Part shown: positions 52,993 to 63,305 of the stretch, one piece after another | Layout of the letters: every line of letters starts with the position of its first letter | Numbering within the stretch: position 1 is the stretch's first letter | Program-made: the position numbers and the translations under genes | Notes under the pieces: generated by a model | What the model was told of the DNA's origin: nothing | The model's input: only the letters and a program-made list of their open reading frames with translations | The model's database searches: none | Assembly (NCBI RefSeq): GCF_000281715.2 | Contig: NZ_CP124576.1 | Coordinates: 131,501 to 195,500, forward strand | Reading direction: 5' to 3' | DNA length: 64,000 nucleotides | From: Sphingobium sp. AP49 | Lineage (GTDB): Bacteria > Pseudomonadota > Alphaproteobacteria > Sphingomonadales > Sphingomonadaceae

Positions 52993-53691
52993 TTAGCCGG
53001 TGCAGCGTTTGACCGTTTTTGCCGGCAGGGACCGGGTCAGTTCATCGCGCACGACATCGGCCCAGATGCGATAGCCCGCCTCGTTCATATGGACCCGGTC
53101 GGCCTGGTAATTGTCGCCTAGCTTGCCGTCCTTCAGCAACGGCGTGGTGATGTCGATATAATGGGTGTCGGGCATGTGCGGCAGCAGACGTATTGCGGCG
53201 GCATTCAGCAGCTTCTGGTCGGGAAACAGGTGCCAGCGTCCAGGGCTTGGCTTGGCCGACAGGACCAGGACCGGCACGTCGCCCAGTAATTCGCTGCGCA
53301 TTTCCAGAAATTGCGCCAGTTGATGCACGATCTGGCGCACCGGATGGCCGCGCGCAAGGTCGTTTTCACCGGCATAGAGGATGATGGCGTCAGGCCGGGG
53401 TGTCGTCGGATCGACATTGGCGAAGCGCGGCAATATCTCGTCGAAGGTCGCGTCGTTGATGCCGCGATTATGCGCGATCCAGGGCGCCATGTCGCGCTCC
53501 AGACTATCCCACCGGCGAATGGAGGAACTGCCGACGAACCACAGGGCGCAGGCCCCTTCCCGGCCCTGTCCGGCCGGCAACAAGGCACGGGACTCGCGAT
53601 ACTGGGTAAAGGCGAACCAGCCGCCCAGGATCAGGCAAAAGATCGACAGGGCCATCAACCGCTTGCCCCAGGCGGATTCCAGACGCTGCAA
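52993..53691 (-). CDS. SGNH/GDSL hydrolase, membrane-anchored
   Basis: A 232-residue protein with an N-terminal membrane helix (LMALSIFCLILGGWFAF, about 12-28) and an SGNH hydrolase domain. Block I is WFVGSSSIRRWDSLERDMAP (Ser about 55), block III is ILYAGENDLARG (Asn about 109), and block V is DRVHMNEAGYRIW (Asp/His about 200-203). This points to periplasmic esterase or lipase activity. It faces the next gene, an acyltransferase, divergently with a 78-base gap. Confidence 0.85.
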   Translation of the reverse strand: MQRLESAWGKRLMALSIFCLILGGWFAFTQYRESRALLPAGQGREGACALWFVGSSSIRRWDSLERDMAPWIAHNRGINDATFDEILPRFANVDPTTPRPDAIILYAGENDLARGHPVRQIVHQLAQFLEMRSELLGDVPVLVLSAKPSPGRWHLFPDQKLLNAAAIRLLPHMPDTHYIDITTPLLKDGKLGDNYQADRVHMNEAGYRIWADVVRDELTRSLPAKTVKRCTG

Positions 53692-53769
53692 GATTATGGC
53701 GACCCTTCCTGCTAACGGACCAAGCCTAAACGATATTTCGTTCTAGGAAAGAGGGGTAAAGATAAAAGG

Positions 53770-54813
53770 GTGAAGAATGGGAAAGGCTGTGTCCGTTTAC
53801 GGCTTGGCAATATTGTAACGCTATCGTTCCGACAGCTATTGAGCGAGCACCCCTTGGCCAAGAATCCGTCGATCGACCTTCTGAAAGGACTGTTGATCCT
53901 GCTTGTTATGGGCGGGCATGCGATGGAATTGACGCATCAGCAACATCTGTTGCTATGGATTGGCGCTGGTTTTCGTATGCCGCTGATGATCGGTATTTCG
54001 GGTTATCTGCTCAATGTGACCCGCACCCGAACGGCGCCCTTCGATGATCTCATGACCCGTTATGGCCGGCGTATGCTGCTGCCATGGGGGGTGGCGATGC
54101 TGATCTATGTGCTGGCCAGCGGCGTGCAGTTCAGCTGGGAATTGCCGCTCGACATGCTGCTGCGGCCGCCCTTCCATCTCTGGTATGTGCCGGCACTGTT
54201 CTTGCTGATCCTGCTCACCCGGCTGGTCCCGCTGTCTCCGCTGTTGCTGCTGGCAATCGGCACGCCCGTCAGCCTCGTCACCATGTACGCCTTCGGTCTC
54301 GATCATGGGCCGGTTGGGGGCGGGCTGCTCGCGCCTGACAGCCGCTTCCTGCGCTATCCGGTCTATTTCTTCTTCGGCATGCTGGTGGCGGAACGCAGCA
54401 TGCCGAAGCGTTATCTGGGGATCATCCTGCTGGTGGGGGCACTGGGGCTGTTCTGGTGGTCCGATCTATATGGCACCGGTGACGCGCTGGGCTTCGTGCC
54501 GGCGCGCCTGCTCATGTGTCTGGCGCTCATCGCGCTGCTCCCCAGCCTGGCGGCGACGCGCTTTCATTTTGCACCGATCAACCGCATCGGCCGCGACAGC
54601 CTGTTCTTCTATCTCTGGCATCCGCTGGTCATGGGCCTGCTGGCGATCGTCGACCCCCATGGCGGCGTGATCCTGTGCGGCGCGCTTGTGTTGCTCTATC
54701 TGGCGAGCATGGCTGCAAGCCGCAGCGCGCTCAGCCAGATATTGCTGGGCATCGCACCGCGGCGACCGCCGGTCGCGGTGCCACCGCCCGACATCCTGTC
54801 CGCTACGGCCTAA
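53770..54813 (+). CDS. Acyltransferase 3 family membrane protein
   Basis: A 347-residue integral membrane protein with about ten hydrophobic helices. It begins its conserved part with NPSIDLLKGLLILLVMGGHA (about 36-55), where His is the expected catalytic residue, and SFYLWHP-type motif SLFFYLWHPLVMG is at about 278-290. This is the acyltransferase 3 fold, which modifies sugars or glycans of the envelope (O-acetylation). GTG 53770 opens the frame; a start nearer the helix (about 53856) is possible. Shared envelope role with the divergent SGNH gene is an inference. Confidence 0.83.
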   Translation: MKNGKGCVRLRLGNIVTLSFRQLLSEHPLAKNPSIDLLKGLLILLVMGGHAMELTHQQHLLLWIGAGFRMPLMIGISGYLLNVTRTRTAPFDDLMTRYGRRMLLPWGVAMLIYVLASGVQFSWELPLDMLLRPPFHLWYVPALFLLILLTRLVPLSPLLLLAIGTPVSLVTMYAFGLDHGPVGGGLLAPDSRFLRYPVYFFFGMLVAERSMPKRYLGIILLVGALGLFWWSDLYGTGDALGFVPARLLMCLALIALLPSLAATRFHFAPINRIGRDSLFFYLWHPLVMGLLAIVDPHGGVILCGALVLLYLASMAASRSALSQILLGIAPRRPPVAVPPPDILSATA

Positions 54814-54816
54814 TTG

Positions 54817-55407
54817 TCAGAGCTTGCCATATTTCGCTTCAAAACCGGCGATATCGCCAGCGGCGAGATATCGGGCCTGGTCGATCCACTGGTCGCGGAC
54901 GGGACGGCCCTTGAAATTGCCCAGCTTCGCGTCGATCGCGGCGATGTCGTCCTCTGACCAGCCGGCGATCTGGGCATAGCGGGTCACGCCCAGTTCGGTC
55001 AGCAGCGCACCCAGCTTCGGGCCTACGCCCTTGAGCTTCAGCAGATCATCGCCGCCATCGACGGATGCGGCAACGGCGGGCGGCGTCGGGGCCGGCACCG
55101 TAACCGGCTCAACTGCGGGAGTGTCGGCAGTGGCGGGTGCCGGGGGCGAGACGGGTGCCGGCTCCACCTCGGCCGGTTCGGCCGGCCTGGCAACCGGTAT
55201 CGGATCGGGCGTCGCCACAACCGGCGCGACGGCAGGTTCGATCATGGGCTCGGCGGGAACCGGCGTCGTTACCGGAGGCGGTGTCTCGACCGCGCCGGCT
55301 TCCGACGCGGTCGATTTGCGCTTGCCCGACAGCAGGAACACGATGCCGATCACGACCAGCAGCGCGATCAGCAGCCACAGGCCATAGTCCATGAAGAATT
55401 CCTGCAT
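54817..55407 (-). CDS. Membrane protein with helix-hairpin-helix C-terminus
   Basis: A 196-residue protein. A membrane helix (DYGLWLLIALLVVIGIVFLL, about 7-26) is followed by a Pro/Ala/Val-rich linker (about 40-115) and a C-terminal domain (about 118-196): LLKLKGVGPKLGALLTELGV is a helix-hairpin-helix, then RYAQIAGWSEDDIAAIDAKL and GRPVRDQWIDQARYLAAG. Similar short domains are known in the ribosomal-protein-L21-like or NADH dehydrogenase subunit E C-terminal extensions of alphaproteobacteria. Function unknown. The long linker suggests a tethered domain in the cytoplasm. Confidence 0.82.
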   Translation of the reverse strand: MQEFFMDYGLWLLIALLVVIGIVFLLSGKRKSTASEAGAVETPPPVTTPVPAEPMIEPAVAPVVATPDPIPVARPAEPAEVEPAPVSPPAPATADTPAVEPVTVPAPTPPAVAASVDGGDDLLKLKGVGPKLGALLTELGVTRYAQIAGWSEDDIAAIDAKLGNFKGRPVRDQWIDQARYLAAGDIAGFEAKYGKL

Positions 55408-55505
55408 CGCCCTTTGCCTCCCGGAAATGATGTATCGGCCTATTTAAGGATACCGCGTAGCGCGGGACAAGGGGGACATGTCCCGATCCTGCGCCGTTTC
55501 GACCC

Positions 55506-56783
55506 TTAAAGCGCCTCGCGGGCGACCTCGCGCCAGCCAATGTCGCGGCGGCAGAAGCCGGTGGGAAAGTCGATCGCGTCGACCGCGGCATAGGCGGCGG
55601 CCTGCGCCGCGCCCACGGTATCGCCGGTCGCGGTGACGTTCAGCACGCGGCCGCCATTGGCGACGATCGCGCCGTCCTTATCCGCCGTACCGGCATGGAA
55701 GACGCGGGCGCCCTGTGCTTCGGCTGCATCGATGCCGCTGATCGCACCGCCCTTTTCCGGCGTGCCGGGATAGCCATTGGCCGCCATCACGATGGTGAGG
55801 GCCGTGCGATCCGCCAGCGCGACCGGCCCCTGCTCGGCCAGCTTGCCTTCGGCCACCGCCAGCAGCAGCTCGACCAGGTCGCCGTCGAAGCGCATCATCA
55901 GCACCTGGCATTCGGGGTCGCCGAACCTGGCATTATATTCGATCAGCTTGGGGCCTTCCTCCGTCAGCATCAGCCCGGCATAGAGCACGCCGGAATAGGG
56001 CATGCCCTCGGCCGCCAGCGTCTCGACCGTCGGCTTGATGATCCGCTCGATCACCTGCGCTTCCAGTTCGGGCGTCAGCACGCGGGCCGGGCTGTATGCG
56101 CCCATGCCGCCGGTATTGGGGCCGGTGTCGCCGTCGCCGACGCGCTTGTGATCCTGCGCCGATCCGAAGGGCAGGATCGCGCTGCCATCGGTCAGGGCAA
56201 AGAAACTGGCTTCCTCGCCCGTCATGAATTCTTCCAGCACCACTTCCTCGCCGGCCTTGCCGAACGCGCCGGAGAACATGGTGTCGAGCGCGTCCAGCGC
56301 CTCCTCCCGCGTTTCGGCGATGATCACGCCCTTGCCCGCCGCCAGGCCATCGGCCTTGATCACCACCGGCAAAGTGAAATCGTCGAGCGCGGCGATCGCG
56401 CCATCCTTGCTGGTGACGCGCTGATAGCCGGCGGTCGGGATATTGGCGCGCTGGCACAGATCCTTGGTGAAGCCCTTGGAGCCTTCCAGTTGCGCCGGCT
56501 TCTTGTTGGGGCCGAACACGGCGACGCCCATGGTACGCAGATTGTCCGCCAGGCCATCGACCAGCGGCGCTTCCGGCCCGATCACCACCAGCGCGATCGA
56601 GTTGCGGGTGCAGAAATCCAGCACCGCGCGATGATCGGTCGCGTCTAGGTCGACCAAAGTGGCATGCTGGGCTATGCCGGGGTTGCCAGGCGCCGCATAG
56701 AGCGTCGAGAGGCGTGGCGATTGTGCCAGCTTCCACGCCAGCGCATGTTCGCGGCCGCCGCCGCCAAGCAGAAGGATGTTCAT
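55506..56783 (-). CDS. purD: Phosphoribosylamine-glycine ligase
   Basis: A 425-residue ATP-grasp enzyme of purine synthesis that joins phosphoribosylamine and glycine. The start [20 protein letters not shown] is canonical. Other blocks are [73 protein letters not shown] and [20 protein letters not shown]. The ATG at 56783 fits the family; an ATG three codons earlier (56792) also exists. It is divergent from xseA, with only seven bases between start codons. Confidence 0.97.
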   Translation of the reverse strand: MNILLLGGGGREHALAWKLAQSPRLSTLYAAPGNPGIAQHATLVDLDATDHRAVLDFCTRNSIALVVIGPEAPLVDGLADNLRTMGVAVFGPNKKPAQLEGSKGFTKDLCQRANIPTAGYQRVTSKDGAIAALDDFTLPVVIKADGLAAGKGVIIAETREEALDALDTMFSGAFGKAGEEVVLEEFMTGEEASFFALTDGSAILPFGSAQDHKRVGDGDTGPNTGGMGAYSPARVLTPELEAQVIERIIKPTVETLAAEGMPYSGVLYAGLMLTEEGPKLIEYNARFGDPECQVLMMRFDGDLVELLLAVAEGKLAEQGPVALADRTALTIVMAANGYPGTPEKGGAISGIDAAEAQGARVFHAGTADKDGAIVANGGRVLNVTATGDTVGAAQAAAYAAVDAIDFPTGFCRRDIGWREVAREAL

Positions 56784-56790
56784 CTCGGCC

Positions 56791-58284
56791 ATGTCCCCGG
56801 AATTTGATGCCTATGACAGTTCGGGCCGCCTGTTAGCCGAGGAAAGGGCGGGGGACAACGCGCCGCCGCTCAGCGTCAGCGAATTGTCGGGCCTGCTCAA
56901 GCGCACGGTGGAGGACCAGTTCGGCCATGTCCGCCTGCGCGGCGAGATTTCCGGCTTCAAGCGCGCGGCCTCGGGCCATCTCTATCTGGCGCTGAAGGAC
57001 GACAATGCCGTGCTCGACGGGGTGATGTGGAAGGGCGGGGCGCAGCGGCTCGCTTTCCAGCCGCAGGACGGGGTCGAGGTGATCGCCACCGGCAAGCTCA
57101 CCACCTATCCGGGTCGCTCCAAATATCAGATCGTGATCGATCGGATGGAGCTGGCGGGTGAGGGCGCGCTGATGGCGCTACTCGAAAAGCTCAAGGCCAG
57201 GCTGGCGGGCGAAGGGCTGTTCGACCGCGATCGCAAGCGCCGCCTGCCCTTCCTGCCGCGCACGATCGGCGTCGTCACCTCGCCCACCGGCGCGGTGATC
57301 CGCGATATTCTCCATCGCCTGGCGGATCGCTGCCCGACCCAGGTGCTGCTCTGGCCGGTGCTGGTCCAGGGCCAGGGTGCGGCCGAACAGATTGCCCGCG
57401 CCGTGCGTGGCTTTTCCGCCATGGACGGCAGTGGCCCGCTGCCCCGGCCCGATCTCGTCATCGTCGCGCGCGGCGGCGGTTCGATCGAGGATCTGTGGAG
57501 CTTCAACGAGGAAATCGTCGTCCGCGCGGTCGCCGAATGCTCGATCCCGACCATATCGGCAGTCGGGCATGAAACCGACACGACCTTGTGCGACTATGCC
57601 GCCGACATGCGCGCGCCCACGCCCACGGCCGCCGCCGAAATGGCGGTGCCGGTCCGCGCCGAACTGCTGGCGATGCTGGGGGAAATGGGCCTGCGCTCGG
57701 GCCGGGCGGTGCGGCGCGGCGCGATGCAGGCGCGCGAGCGGCTCGACATGCAGGCGCGGCTGATGCCGACGCCCGATACCCTGCTCGCGCCGCAGCGGCA
57801 GCGGCTCGATCTCCTGTCCGACGGGCTCAATAGCGGCCTGCGCCACCGGCTGGCCGACGCCCGCGCCCATCTGGGCCAGGTCAGTGGCGCGCTGCGCCCG
57901 GCCTTGTTGCGCCAATATCTCAGCCGCGCGGCGGAGCGGGTCGACCGGTTGCGGCTGCGCCCCGACTATCTGACCCGCGTCTATCGCGATCGGGCGACCG
58001 CCTTTGACCGCCTTTCGCGGCTCTTCACCTCGGTCAATCCCGACCTGCCGCTGCAGCGCGGCTTTGCCCGGGTGATGGCGGGCGACCGGCTGGTCCGTTC
58101 GGTCGTCGATGCGCAGGCCGCAGGCCAGGTCAGCCTGCACTTCGCCGATGGCGCCGTGGCCGCCGCGATCGATGGTGCCGCACCTCTTGAGCCGGCCCCC
58201 GCGCCCGCTATATCCGCCCCATCCCGTCCCGCGCGCAAGCCGCGCGATACCGTTGAAGGCGGGCAGCAGGATCTCTTCTCCTGA
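56791..58284 (+). CDS. xseA: Exodeoxyribonuclease VII large subunit
   Basis: A 497-residue large subunit of exonuclease VII. It starts with an N-terminal OB-fold ([20 protein letters not shown], then [20 protein letters not shown]) and has the catalytic core marks [40 protein letters not shown], and [20 protein letters not shown] with [13 protein letters not shown]. The coiled-coil C-terminus follows. ATG 56791 is taken as the start because the earlier ATG 56776 would lie inside purD. It heads a run with the DUF2093 and M23 genes. Confidence 0.95.
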   Translation: MSPEFDAYDSSGRLLAEERAGDNAPPLSVSELSGLLKRTVEDQFGHVRLRGEISGFKRAASGHLYLALKDDNAVLDGVMWKGGAQRLAFQPQDGVEVIATGKLTTYPGRSKYQIVIDRMELAGEGALMALLEKLKARLAGEGLFDRDRKRRLPFLPRTIGVVTSPTGAVIRDILHRLADRCPTQVLLWPVLVQGQGAAEQIARAVRGFSAMDGSGPLPRPDLVIVARGGGSIEDLWSFNEEIVVRAVAECSIPTISAVGHETDTTLCDYAADMRAPTPTAAAEMAVPVRAELLAMLGEMGLRSGRAVRRGAMQARERLDMQARLMPTPDTLLAPQRQRLDLLSDGLNSGLRHRLADARAHLGQVSGALRPALLRQYLSRAAERVDRLRLRPDYLTRVYRDRATAFDRLSRLFTSVNPDLPLQRGFARVMAGDRLVRSVVDAQAAGQVSLHFADGAVAAAIDGAAPLEPAPAPAISAPSRPARKPRDTVEGGQQDLFS

Positions 58285-58315
58285 TGCGCCGCAGAAAGGC
58301 CTGATTCATGCTGTT

Positions 58316-58534
58316 ATGCCCATGCTGATGTCCAATCGCGACCGCCCGGCCCGGCTGCATTACATGCCCTACAGCTTCCGCGTGCTGCAGGCCGGCGACC
58401 ATGTGCTGTGCGCCGTGTCCGGCCAGCGCATCCCGCTGGAGGATCTGCGCTACTGGTCGATCGCCCGGCAGGAACCCTATGCCAGCGCTGCCCTGTCGGT
58501 CGAGGCAGAGCTGAAGGCGCGCGCCGCCGGATGA
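58316..58534 (+). CDS. DUF2093 protein
   Basis: A 72-residue protein that fits DUF2093: ARLHYMPYSFRVLQAGDHVL (about 12-31), then CAVSGQRIPLEDLRYWSIAR (about 32-51), then EPYASAALS. DUF2093 is a short alphaproteobacterial family of unknown function, often found right after xseA. Several ATGs in the first five codons are possible starts. Overlaps the M23 peptidase gene (ATGA). Confidence 0.87.
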   Translation: MPMLMSNRDRPARLHYMPYSFRVLQAGDHVLCAVSGQRIPLEDLRYWSIARQEPYASAALSVEAELKARAAG

Positions 58535-59385
58535 TCTGCCGCGTCGCTGTGCTGCTGGCCGTCACCGCATTGCCGCTTGCTCCGGCGATGCTGCGCGCGG
58601 CGCCGGCTGCTGTGAGCGCTGCCGATTTCATCCTGTCCGGCCCGGCGATCCAGGGCGGTACCCTGCTCGGCACCGCGCCGGCCGGTACGGTCGCGCTCCA
58701 TTTCGGCGACCAACTGGTCCCGGTCGATGCCGACGGCCGCTTCCTTATCGCCTTCGATCGTGACGCGCCACCGCCCGCCAGGCTCAGCGCGCGCCTGTCG
58801 GATGGCCGGGTCATCGACCGCGCCCTGACCGTCGCGCCGCGCGAATGGCGGCTGGAGCGGATCAACGCGCCGCTGCGGCCAACGAAAAGCAGCGAGGCCT
58901 TCCTCGCCCTGCGCAAGCCCGAACTGGAGCAGATCGCCGCCGCCCGCGACAAGCTGACGGACGCGCAGGGCTGGCGCCAGACTTTCATCTGGCCGCGCCT
59001 CGGCCGGATTTCCGGCCTGTTCGGGTCGCAGCGAATCTATCAGGGCCAGCCCGGCGCCTATCATGGCGGCGTCGATGTTGCCGGCGCGACCGGCGAGCCG
59101 GTGGTGGCGCCGGCCGATGGCGTGGTGATCCTGGCCGCCGATCATCCCTTCACGCTGGAGGGCAATCTGCTGATGATCGACCATGGCCATGGCCTCAACA
59201 GCGCCTTCCTGCATCTGTCGCGGATCGATGTGAAGCCCGGCGACCATGTGGCACAGGGGCAACGCATCGGCGCGATCGGTGCCACAGGCCGTGCCACCGG
59301 TCCGCACCTCCACTGGGGCATGAAGTGGAATGATGCCCGCATCGACCCGCTGCTGCTGGCCGGGCCGATGCCGCAGGCGCGATAG
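58531..59385 (+). CDS. M23 family metallopeptidase (LytM-type), periplasmic
   Basis: A 284-residue protein with a signal peptide (about 1-24) and a small beta domain, then the M23 peptidase: SGLFGSQRIYQGQPGAYHGG (zinc His about 180 and Asp about 184 in HGGVDVAG), VVAPADGVVILAADHPF, MIDHGHGLNSAFLHLSRIDV, and TGPHLHWGMKWND (HxH). All zinc ligands are present, so it should cut peptidoglycan cross-links or peptides in the periplasm. ATG 58531 overlaps the DUF2093 stop. Confidence 0.93.
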   Translation: MICRVAVLLAVTALPLAPAMLRAAPAAVSAADFILSGPAIQGGTLLGTAPAGTVALHFGDQLVPVDADGRFLIAFDRDAPPPARLSARLSDGRVIDRALTVAPREWRLERINAPLRPTKSSEAFLALRKPELEQIAAARDKLTDAQGWRQTFIWPRLGRISGLFGSQRIYQGQPGAYHGGVDVAGATGEPVVAPADGVVILAADHPFTLEGNLLMIDHGHGLNSAFLHLSRIDVKPGDHVAQGQRIGAIGATGRATGPHLHWGMKWNDARIDPLLLAGPMPQAR

Positions 59386-59388
59386 CTT

Positions 59389-59934
59389 TTAGCCGACCCG
59401 CTTCATGCGGACCGCCCGTCCCCCGTCGATCTTGCCCAGGAAGCTTCCCATGGCGGCACGTTTGAGTTCGATCGTGGAGCCGGGCTTGGGATCGCGCGCC
59501 GAAGCCTCGGTGGTCAGCCACTGCGCGCCATCTTCCAGCGTGATCAGCCATTTGCCATAGCCCAGGCTCTTGACCGTGGTGATCTTCGCCTCGATCCGGG
59601 ATACGCCTTCGGTTTCGGGCGCATCGGGCTTGTTCTCGTCGTCACCCAGGAAGGGGAGCTTGGGGAAGGAAAAGCCGAACAGCGTACGCCGCGTCTTGTT
59701 GAGCTCGGTTTTGTCGAGCACGACGACCTCGTCGCGCTGCGATGCGCTTGCCATCGTGGCGACCTGTTGGTCGAAGCAGGACAGGCGCGCCGCGTCTTCT
59801 GCAATATCTCTGCATTTCAGTAGATTGACGAATATTTCTGGCTTGGGCTGTTGCCGTTCTGCCGCCATGCTTCCGGTCGCGGCGAGGCACAGCGGCATGG
59901 CCAGCAACAAGCTTCGATAGGCCGTCATTTGCAT
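59389..59934 (-). CDS. Periplasmic protein of unknown function
   Basis: A 181-residue protein with a signal peptide (LLLAMPLCLAATGSMA, about 7-22). The mature part has two Cys in LLKCRDIAEDAARLSCFDQQ (about 39-58), a pattern common in uncharacterised alphaproteobacterial exported proteins, and a beta-rich C-terminal half with GVSRIEAKITTVKSLGYGKW and LITLEDGAQWLTTE. The start ATG 59934 has GGAG about nine bases upstream. It converges with the M23 gene (three-base gap). Confidence 0.8.
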   Translation of the reverse strand: MQMTAYRSLLLAMPLCLAATGSMAAERQQPKPEIFVNLLKCRDIAEDAARLSCFDQQVATMASASQRDEVVVLDKTELNKTRRTLFGFSFPKLPFLGDDENKPDAPETEGVSRIEAKITTVKSLGYGKWLITLEDGAQWLTTEASARDPKPGSTIELKRAAMGSFLGKIDGGRAVRMKRVG

Positions 59935-60322
59935 GATTCTCCATGGGTCTGGGCGTCGCGGCGTCACCATGCCTTGGCCAGAGCGAAGGTCAATAGGGAC
60001 GACGAAACGACCCTGGCATGGGGTAATGCGTCACAATCTGACATCGTTCATGCTCGCTGATGCAGCATTGATGTCAACGAATGCCATGTTGTGAAATTAT
60101 CTTGCTTTTCGGCCGTAAAACAGTCCGTTTCGCGCCTTGTTGCATTTTTGATACAGCCCCCTTCAAAAGAGGTCAGGCGCCATTTCCCGTGCTTTACAGC
60201 AGCTTTCCCTCCGCGCAGGTTCCCTAAATCCATACGGGGGATCGCTGTCGGGCACCATATCCCCTTGTAGGTGCACATGAAGGCAGGTGATCTGCCACAC
60301 TCCAGAGCAAGGGACTGGAACC
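59935..60322. promoter_or_regulatory. Intergenic region upstream of the TonB-dependent receptor
   Basis: About 390 bases without a gene between the divergent periplasmic protein and receptor genes. The middle (60,080-60,160) is clearly AT-richer and should hold promoters for both. GTTGCATTTTTGATACAG around 60,139-60,156 is a possible plus-strand element. I cannot recognise a riboswitch, a Fur box or a small RNA with confidence. Confidence 0.4.
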
Positions 60323-63277
60323 GTGAAGACTTTTTCTAAGAGGGCACTTTTGCGTGCCAGCGCCGCTCCGGCGATCCTCGGTGCGTCGCTGATCGCGACC
60401 GCCGCGTTCGCGCAGGATGCGCCGCAGGCTGCCGAAGCCGACACCAGCGATACCATCGTTGTGACCGGCTCGCTTATCAGGAACCCCAACCTGGCTCAGT
60501 CGACGCCGGTTCTGGCGACCACGTCGGACGAAATCGACCTGCGCCAGAGCAACAACGCAGAACAGCTGCTGCGTGAAATTCCGGGCGTCGTTCCCAGCAT
60601 CGGTTCGGCCGTGAACAACGGCAACGGCGGTGCATCGACCCTCAACCTGCGTGGCCTGGGCTCGAACCGCAACCTCGTCCTGATCGACGGTCGTCGCATG
60701 GTTCCCTACGGCCTGGGCGGCGTTTTCGATCTTAACAACGTCCCGCTGGCCCTGGTGGAGCGCGTCGACGTTCTGACCGGTGGTGCATCGACCACCTATG
60801 GTGCCGACGCGATCGCGGGCGTGGCCAACTTCATCCTGAAGAAGGACTTCTCGGGCTTCGAAGGTACCGTCTCGAACCAGCTGACCGACGATGGCGACGG
60901 CAATGCCTTCCGCGCCGACGTCACCATGGGTGCGAACTTCGACGACGGCCGCGGCAACGCGGTGCTCAGCATCGGCTACCAGGAAGTCGACCCCGTCTAC
61001 CAGGGCGCGCGTTCCTTCTCGAAGACCTATCTCGAATCCTATCTCGCCGAGTGCATCTCGTGCCAGGGTTCGGGCACGACCTCGCCGACCCGCATGTCGC
61101 TGCCGGGTGCCGGTACGCGCCAGATCAGCGCCGACGGCAATTCGCTGGTTCCGACCTACCAGACCTACAACTTCAACCCGTACAACATCTTCCAGACGCC
61201 GTTTAAGCGTTTCAACATGTTCGGTTCGGCCAATTACGAGATCAGCGACTCGGTCAAGGCCTACACCCGTGGCATGTTCTCGAAGAACACGGTCAACACG
61301 ATCATCGCTCCGTCGGGCGCCTTCGCCCTGGCGGTCGTGATCCCCTACAGCAACCCCTATCTGTCTGACGGCATCCGCAATCAGTTCTGTACTGCGAATG
61401 GTCTGACCACCGCGCAGTGCTCGGCTGCTGCCGGCGCGACCAGCACGACTGATCCGAACTATCGCACCTTCAACACCACGATCTCGCGTCGTGCGGTCGA
61501 AGCCGGTCCGCGTATCTCGGAATTCAAGACCACCTTCTTCGACTATGCGCTGGGCTTCCAGGGCGATATCGGCTCGCACCTGAGCTGGGATGTCGGCGGT
61601 TCCTATGGTGAATCGGAGCAGGTCCAGACGCAGCAGGGCTACACGCTCAATTCGCGCGTTAAAAACGCACTGCTGGCGACCAACACCACCACCTGCCTTG
61701 ACGGTTCCGACACTTGCGTCCCGCTGAACATCTTCGGCCCGACCGGTTCGATCACCCAGGACATGGTCGACTATCTGACTGCCAACAGCCAGATCACGAC
61801 CAAGACCACCCTCGCGCAGGCTCATGCTACGCTGAGCGGCGACTTCGGCGTGACTTCGCCGCTGGCATCGAACCCGATCGGCTTCGCCGTCGGTGGCGAA
61901 TATCGCAAGTACACGGCGATGATCCAGTCGGACGAATTGTCGAAGGCGAACGATCTGGGTGGTGCCGGTGGTGCCCAGCCTGATGTAAACGGCGGCTTCG
62001 ATGTCTATGAAGCCTATGGCGAATTGATCGCGCCGCTGATCGAAGATCGTCCGTTCGCCAAGCTGCTGTCGGTTGGCGCCGGCGTCCGCTATTCGAGCTA
62101 CACGGTCGATGCGCCGGGCAAGCCGAGCTATGATACCTGGACCTACAAGTTCGAAGGTAGCTGGGCTCCCGTCGATGATATCAAGTTCCGCGGTAACTAT
62201 TCGCGCGCCGTCCGTGCACCGAACGTTGCGGAACTGTTCACGCCGCTGACCACCGGCCTGACCAACCTGGCAACCGATCCCTGCGCCGGCAGCGCTCCGC
62301 TTGGCAACGCCAATCTGGCCGCGATCTGTCTCGCTCAGGGTGCGCCGGCTGACACCATCGGCTTCATCGAACAGCCTTCGGCTGCTCAGGCCAATGCCAG
62401 CACCGGCGGCAATCTGGACATCAAGCCGGAAACGTCGGACAGCTGGGGCGTCGGTGCGACCATCACGCCGACCTTCCTGCGCGGTTTCTACGCCACGATC
62501 GATTACTACAACATCAAGGTGAAGGACGCGATCACGACCCCGACTCCGGGCGATGCGATGAACGACTGCTTCGGCAACATCACGGCCGCCAGCGCGTCCA
62601 GCACCGCCTGTACCGTCATCGGTCGCGCCGAAGACGGCAGCCTGAACGGTACCGCCACCGGTCTGTACCTGCCGCTGTCGAACCTGGGTACGCTGAAGAC
62701 CGACGGCATCGACCTGTCGTTGAACTACAAGCATGAGTTCAACTTCGCGACGCTGACGCTGGGCTTCAACGGTAACTGGACCAACAGCTCCAAGTTCCAG
62801 GCAACCCCGACTTCGCTGAACCGCGATTGCGTTGGCTACTACTCGGTCAACTGCGCCTCGATCCAGCCGAAGTTCCAGTGGTCGCAGCGCACCACCTTCA
62901 CCTTCGGTGACGTGGATCTGTCGCTCCTGTGGCGCCATATCGACAGCGTGAAGTTCGAGCCGCAGCAGCTGGCCGACGATATCGCTTCCGGTATCGACGC
63001 GGGTTGTGAAGATCCGGCCGGTGCCGATCCGGACGGCTGCACCATCGATCCGCAGTTCCGCAAGATCAAGGCTTACGACTATTTCGACCTGACGGCTCGT
63101 GCCGCCGTGTCGGACAACGTGACCCTGACCTTCACTGTCATGAACATGTTCGACAAGAAGCCCCCGGTCGTCGGTGGTTCGGCCGGTTCGACCTCGTACA
63201 ACAGCGGCAACACCTACCCGTCGACCTACGACGCTCTGGGCCGCAAGTTCGCTGTCAGCGCGAAGATGAAGTTCTGA
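60323..63277 (+). CDS. TonB-dependent outer-membrane receptor
   Basis: A 984-residue receptor. Signal peptide RASAAPAILGASLIATAAFA (about 12-31), TonB-box-like DTIVVTGSLIRN (about 43-54), and plug domain with NAEQLLREIPGVVPSIGSAV, GASTLNLRGLGSNRNLVLID and LVERVDVLTGGASTTYGADA. The beta-barrel follows and ends with an outer-membrane signature (VSAKMKF, aromatic last residue). Several Cys pairs lie in extracellular-loop regions. It should bring a large nutrient (siderophore, glycan or peptide) across the outer membrane; the ligand is unknown. GTG 60323 fits the signal peptide. Codon use is strongly biased, suggesting high expression. It has its own terminator. Confidence 0.95.
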   Translation: MKTFSKRALLRASAAPAILGASLIATAAFAQDAPQAAEADTSDTIVVTGSLIRNPNLAQSTPVLATTSDEIDLRQSNNAEQLLREIPGVVPSIGSAVNNGNGGASTLNLRGLGSNRNLVLIDGRRMVPYGLGGVFDLNNVPLALVERVDVLTGGASTTYGADAIAGVANFILKKDFSGFEGTVSNQLTDDGDGNAFRADVTMGANFDDGRGNAVLSIGYQEVDPVYQGARSFSKTYLESYLAECISCQGSGTTSPTRMSLPGAGTRQISADGNSLVPTYQTYNFNPYNIFQTPFKRFNMFGSANYEISDSVKAYTRGMFSKNTVNTIIAPSGAFALAVVIPYSNPYLSDGIRNQFCTANGLTTAQCSAAAGATSTTDPNYRTFNTTISRRAVEAGPRISEFKTTFFDYALGFQGDIGSHLSWDVGGSYGESEQVQTQQGYTLNSRVKNALLATNTTTCLDGSDTCVPLNIFGPTGSITQDMVDYLTANSQITTKTTLAQAHATLSGDFGVTSPLASNPIGFAVGGEYRKYTAMIQSDELSKANDLGGAGGAQPDVNGGFDVYEAYGELIAPLIEDRPFAKLLSVGAGVRYSSYTVDAPGKPSYDTWTYKFEGSWAPVDDIKFRGNYSRAVRAPNVAELFTPLTTGLTNLATDPCAGSAPLGNANLAAICLAQGAPADTIGFIEQPSAAQANASTGGNLDIKPETSDSWGVGATITPTFLRGFYATIDYYNIKVKDAITTPTPGDAMNDCFGNITAASASSTACTVIGRAEDGSLNGTATGLYLPLSNLGTLKTDGIDLSLNYKHEFNFATLTLGFNGNWTNSSKFQATPTSLNRDCVGYYSVNCASIQPKFQWSQRTTFTFGDVDLSLLWRHIDSVKFEPQQLADDIASGIDAGCEDPAGADPDGCTIDPQFRKIKAYDYFDLTARAAVSDNVTLTFTVMNMFDKKPPVVGGSAGSTSYNSGNTYPSTYDALGRKFAVSAKMKF

Positions 63278-63305
63278 TCCCAACCGGATCGATCTGAAAA
63301 AAGAG

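Noticed and set aside
60224..63283. A 1019-codon open frame antisense to the TonB-dependent receptor
   Set aside because: It mirrors the receptor's codon bias; the translation is Arg/Val/Asp-rich with no domain or ribosome site, so it is a GC-rich shadow.
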